64,000 bases of DNA, from contig NC_079875.1 of assembly GCF_029227915.1 (NCBI RefSeq), forward strand, positions 18,593,001-18,657,000, written 5' to 3'. Positions 59,536 through 64,000 of this stretch are shown piece by piece. The stretch comes from Hydractinia symbiolongicarpus. Its lineage: Eukaryota; Cnidaria; Hydrozoa; Anthoathecata; Hydractiniidae. The notes beneath the pieces are model-generated. The model was not told the origin of the DNA and made no database searches. It worked only from the letters and a program-made list of their open reading frames with translations. Position numbers and translations under genes: made by a program. Positions within the stretch are counted from its first letter, which is position 1, and the number at the start of each line of letters is the position of its first letter.

Positions 59536-59969
59536 GATAAAAAAATACGTTAAAAAAGTAATGCAAAAAAAGTTTAAAATTTTCTTATAATATACACTTA
59601 TTGAAAATAAAAAAGATAAAGCAGAGATGTGTTTGAAATAAAAAAGACTTTCTCTTTATTCTCATTATCACCTATACCATCGCAACACATCGAGACAGAT
59701 TTTCTCACAATACTAGATTCTTTATAGACCCTGACAATTTATTTTAATTGTTTCTTATTATTATAAACATCGGCTCACGTTGCGCGCTCGATATTTTAAA
59801 CAACCTTTTTCCAGTACTGTACGTAAAAAAAAACCTTCGAATTACTCTATTAATAATTATTTCTTTTATTCCTCTTATGTAAAACTGAATTTAAAACAAA
59901 CATCTTGAAATGATCTCAAGTAAATATATATATATATATATATATTATTTTCCTTTTTTTAAACAGTTA

Positions 59970-60918
59970 GGGGTCATCTACAAATTTCGTATGACATTTT
60001 GTATGAATATAAATCATATACAATTCTTATAGTGTTAATTAGTACGAATTTTCATATGAATTGTGATACGAATTATATTCTTACTTATACAAATTTTCAT
60101 ACGAATTATTAAGATTTTGCAATACAAATTGCGATACAAATTGTTAAACGTAAATCAATAATCAATATAATTTCTTCATAGAATCTAACTTTTCACTATG
60201 CAGCTAGCCTTGAAATAAACATTAACAATTTCTAAACGCCATTCTTATTACTTCAAATGATTAAAACCTGCAAACAACCATCTCTAAACGCTGTTCGTGC
60301 AAATTTCGAAGGATTGGTACTTATAAACAAAATGATTTAAACTTATAATGCAAAATTAAATAATTATCTCTCGCCGTTCTTCGTTTTTAAATTTTTAAAA
60401 CGCTATCTAAAAAAGTATTTTTATTGCTGCTTTTCGATCTTAAATTTTTAAAATGCGATCCAACGAAGCATTTCTATCGCCGCTCTTCATTCTTAAGCTA
60501 TAAAAATGCAATCTAACGAAGCTTTTTTATCGCAGTTCTTCATTCTTAAATAAATCAAGAATCTTTTGTTCATTATGCACAAGTTAATGACTTACAAAAC
60601 TTGCAAGATGGTTAATAAGAACAAAAGATAAACAACTACCGCCCCTGATAAAAAAGGTGTGAAACTTGAGTGTAGATTTATAAGATTTTTTGGCTTACCT
60701 ATGCGATTTTAAGAAGAAAACTTGTACGATCATCTAATTAAAAACTCACAAATTTTTTTTGTTTTAATTTAAAACTCATACGAATTTAACTGTACGAATT
60801 TAATTTGAAACTCATACAAATTTAACTGATACGATTTTTTTTAAACTCATGCAATTTTAATTTAAGCATCATACAAATTTTTTTAATACGGATTGCTACA
60901 AATTTTGTAGATGATCCC
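59970..60918. mobile_element. 949-bp Harbinger-like MITE (TTA target duplication)
   Basis: Inverted ends GGGGTCATCTACAAATTT (left) and AAATTTTGTAGATGATCCC (right) lie between TTA at 59967-59969 and TTA at 60919-60921. The interior repeats ACGAATT / AATTCGT words and holds inverted, diverged copies of the 53-bp satellite unit (60370-60540). No ORF. Classification rests only on the 3-bp TTA duplication. Confidence 0.75.
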
Positions 60919-61949
60919 TTAGTCGTTTTCTATTAATTATTAGATCTAGACAATTAGAATACCTAAATTTTCAGAATTTCCCCTTTTGTGCTCTAAATTT
61001 AATTATCTCCATAATGCTTCAAATATCTTCAACTATCACAATGTGCATTCTCCCCTGTTGGGTTTTTTTGTTTATAATATGCAATAATCCCAGTCATGAT
61101 AATAAAAAAAGACAGAGTGTGATAAACATTAATTATCATAATTATTAAACACGAGACAATGTCGTGATTTCTTCTTTCTGTTTCGTTTTGTTTTGCCTCT
61201 GGTCTACAAAAACATTGGCGAATAGAATAAAGAGAAAATTATTTTTTTCTTCCTCTATATATTAATTTTTTTTCGATGATTACGGGCCTTGAAAAGAAAT
61301 GTATTTCAATTACCAACGTTGTGATATCAATTTAAAAGAATATTTTGTGAAAATGGGTGATGATCTGGACAAGCAAAAATACACAAAACTCTTCTGTGTG
61401 TGCACCCAATTTAATAACATTTTCTTCCAATAATTGGCACCTTCAGTGTTACCGTTGAATGCTTCTTCTGTTGCTGAAGTAAAACAACTTCTTGGAAATC
61501 TGAAGCGTAAAAATCAGTTGGCTTTGATGATATACCAGGGTCGCTACTAAAAGACCTTAAGAATGTAATTGGCGAGCAATTGACACACCTTTTCAATACT
61601 TCCCTATCATCATCACATATCTATCAGATTGGAAATGCACCAATAAATCAGGTGCATCAGCGGAAATAACCTTCACTTGTTATCCTCCCTATGGTAAATC
61701 ATCAACATACTATTAATCTTTGATAGCAACCATCTTAAATCCAATAAGATAAGGCCTCATCAAATGAAGCATTTTCACTCCCAAACCAATAACTCTTCCT
61801 TTACTGGTAAATACCAAGGCCATATACTACTTTATTCAATTTCCAAAGCACCCCTGTTGTTTTTACTTTATGACATTTTATTATAGATGCTACCCCTTTC
61901 TCATTCATTTGTGAATTATCGGTAGGTTTCACCTCAGTTACTGATTCTT

Positions 61950-62800
61950 TTGTTACTGCTGCTTCTGTAGTATTATTTTCAAGATCATCTATATTAAAAA
62001 TCTTTTATTGAAATACAGTTATTTAACTGCGTATAGTTGTTGCTCCTTTCAGTGTCTTGTAAAGGTTTTTGTGAATGTGACACTTGATCTACCTTCTGTA
62101 ACTGACTATACTTGACAATACTTGTTTATTTTCTTGTCTAATTACAATGCCTGGTTTGTGTCATTTTTCACTATCCTTTCTTTTATAAAACATCCCTCGT
62201 GACATTTTGTATCACCAGACATTATGCAACAATGCTCTTCATATTCTTTCAAAAGACTCTTTGCGATGCATATATCATAGCAAGGCTGTGGATTAATCAA
62301 GCCTGTATCATTCATGGCTTGTAAATGATCGGTGGGAATGCAGGGGTAGTCTTGATTTTACTATAAGTAAGCTGGTGGGTGAAAATCCATTTTTTTTCTT
62401 TGTAATGGATTCTTTGCACTAATAGACCAAAAAGTGCTGGATTAGGTGTACACTTCATATCCTTAATAATTTTACCTAGCATTTCCTTAATCCTACAATT
62501 ATGCCACCTATATATAGCCCATTTGACCTTGGACTTCAGCTGCAATTGGAGAGAAGTCTATGTTTAATCACTCACATATTTACTGATAGGCTTTATTGAC
62601 AAATTCTCCTCCATTGTCAGCTAGAGATTTTTTTAGTTTATTAAATCAGGCTAACCAAATTTAAAAGATAATGTTTGTTCTCACATCTTTATCCTTGACA
62701 AAGATTGCACTTGGAAGAATTTCCAGATTTATCAGGTTGTTTCATTCACACAGACAATTTAGATGGTATTGTTTTAAAAACATACAGTTTAAAGCTTCCC
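61950..62800 (-). mobile_element. Degraded retroelement with integrase remnant
   Basis: Minus strand near 62585-62640 reads SLADNGGEFVNKAYQ, the DNGGEF motif of retroviral-type integrase cores. Farther down, VKWAIYRWHNCRIKEML and CTPNPALFGLLVQR lie where the post-core integrase helix normally is, followed by a Cys-containing stretch at 62200-62300. The frames do not join. The type (Ty3 or other) cannot be told from this. Confidence 0.45.
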
Positions 62801-63056
62801 TCTAATGTTAAAGCTTTTTAGGTTTCTTGATACGTTGTTATTATTGGAGTATATTTTAAAAATTGCAAGAAGTTATAGTCATTTAGTACAGGCAGAGTTG
62901 CTTTAAAAAAGCAGCATCTGTTTTCCAAAAATTATTACATTGCAATGTAAAGATATTTTTCAATGCTGAGATTATCTTTGCATTATTTATTAGAAATTTT
63001 TATGATAATTAACTATTTACTTTCTGTTTCTAGATTAAGAACAAAACTTCATAAAT

Positions 63057-64000
63057 ATGCCAACTGTAATACTTCTAGACGTTTCATTGTCTATGGCAAG
63101 ACAAGTGAACTGTTCAGACAAGTCAAATCGCTTAATAGATCTTGCAAGTGGAGGCCTGATCAACTTTTTCGATCAACTTTCAGTCGATTGTAAATTGGAA
63201 TATACAGCATTTGTTGTGTTTTCGTCGTTGTATGAAATTTTAGTAAAGTTCACAAGAGATATAACTGTATTGAAGAATGCATGTTTGTCACTAGATACTT
63301 ATGATAAAACTGTATTTGAATCCGCCTTTCAATGTGTTGAGACGTTAGTTACAGAAGAGTGGGGTTTGTCCGTACCCATTAATCTTGTGTTGATCACAGA
63401 TGGTTGTAGTGGCATTGGTGATGGATCATTGAAAGAATCACTGAGAACTATGTCTTCTCGAAATGCTGATTCTCAATTTCCTATACCATTTTCATTTCCT
63501 TGTCATTTAAGTATTATTTGTTTATCAAAGGATTGTGAAGCAGAAAAAGACTATTTAAAACAGCTTATCTCACTGAATAACGAGAGAGGGGAGTTAATTC
63601 TCCCAGATAGCGTGTCAGAGGTAGGTGTAGCACGATGTTTTAGTAAATTATTAAACATCCACTATAATCGATATGAAGCTGCTCTTCAATGTGGTCATTT
63701 TTTATCCACCATCACACTGTCGCCAGCACCGAATTTTCAGAACTCTCTACCAGCTGTTATGAATACTTACCACCATGAACATGATGTTGTTGATGTTACT
63801 AAACTAAAGTTGGGCTCTGTTTTAAATATTATTGGATTTATGGACCTACAGGACATCTGTAATCCACCTTACATGTCCAGACATGTGGTGCTACCCGTTG
63901 TTTCAGTATCACAAGATTGTAAAAGCATGCAAAAAGATGCAATTAGTTTTCAGCCTTCGTTTTGTGTATTGTTGCATGGTAGTTTGAAGATGAAAAAAAT
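63057..64000 (+). CDS. INTS14: Integrator complex subunit 14 (INTS14), 5' part
   Basis: Uninterrupted frame from ATG 63057 to the end of the window, 314 codons of an expected roughly 510-520. Begins MPTVILLDVSLSMARQV, whose DVSLS is the MIDAS motif of a von Willebrand A domain; the start matches the family exactly. Further family landmarks: FTRDITVLKNA, YDKTVFESAF, NLVLITDGCSGIGDGSL, FPIPFSFPCHL, then ALQCGHFL, IIGFMDLQDICNPP, SRHVVLPV and FCVLLHGSLK, which lead into the beta-barrel region. INTS14 forms a heterodimer with INTS13 and binds INTS10 in the nuclear Integrator module that helps process snRNA and attenuate transcription (family knowledge). A TTTCTGTTTCTAG acceptor at 63033 suggests a 5'UTR intron ending just before the start. 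No coding intron is seen in the first 944 bases. Confidence 0.96.
   Translation, partial: MPTVILLDVSLSMARQVNCSDKSNRLIDLASGGLINFFDQLSVDCKLEYTAFVVFSSLYEILVKFTRDITVLKNACLSLDTYDKTVFESAFQCVETLVTEEWGLSVPINLVLITDGCSGIGDGSLKESLRTMSSRNADSQFPIPFSFPCHLSIICLSKDCEAEKDYLKQLISLNNERGELILPDSVSEVGVARCFSKLLNIHYNRYEAALQCGHFLSTITLSPAPNFQNSLPAVMNTYHHEHDVVDVTKLKLGSVLNIIGFMDLQDICNPPYMSRHVVLPVVSVSQDCKSMQKDAISFQPSFCVLLHGSLKMKK

Overview
This is an AT-rich animal (metazoan) genomic window. Its genes have many short exons with GT-AG introns, and the introns are packed with minisatellites, SINEs, MITEs and decayed transposons. The gene families, intron style and the type of DNA transposons are most consistent with a cnidarian, probably a medusozoan; this is an inference, since no marker gene in the window fixes the species. 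I rebuilt the genes by hand from splice sites and reading phase. Phases agree across every junction of the five well-supported genes.

Layout. (1) 56-9238, + strand: 3' part of a secreted multidomain protein, astacin protease end - TSP1 - MAM - MAM - basic linker - ILEI/FAM3-like domain - LamG-like domain. (2) 11795-16832, - strand: complete four-exon, 182-residue basigin/neuroplastin-like single-Ig membrane protein. (3) 20513-37174, - strand: complete eleven-exon, 1040-residue ADAMTS-like/papilin-like matrix protein (TSP1, Cys-rich region, six more TSP1 repeats, twelve 15-residue repeats, PLAC). One of its introns holds a 7.2 kb pogo-like DNA transposon (24840-32018). That transposon carries a dead transposase and a HIRAN-like cargo gene, and it was itself invaded by a second 4.1 kb element with about 500 bp inverted repeats (27106-31221) coding for a zinc-finger/PIN-like nuclease protein. 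(4) 39838-40444, - strand: tentative two-exon small secreted cysteine-rich protein. (5) 43689-52759, - strand: complete five-exon, 241-residue CDC34/UBE2R ubiquitin-conjugating enzyme with a 6.6 kb intron full of repeats. (6) 52760-63056: intergenic, with degraded BEL-like gag, LINE endonuclease, SINEs, a 53-bp satellite, a 949 bp MITE and an integrase remnant. (7) 63057-64000, + strand: first 314 codons of Integrator subunit INTS14, running off the window.

Three of the genes code for secreted or membrane extracellular proteins (matrix protease, Ig adhesion/chaperone-like protein, ADAMTS-like matrix protein). The two intracellular genes (UBE2R, INTS14) are housekeeping. There is no sign that they form one pathway. 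The most unusual material is the nested transposon at 24.8-32.0 kb, the domain order of the first gene, and the 15-residue repeat block of the ADAMTS-like protein.
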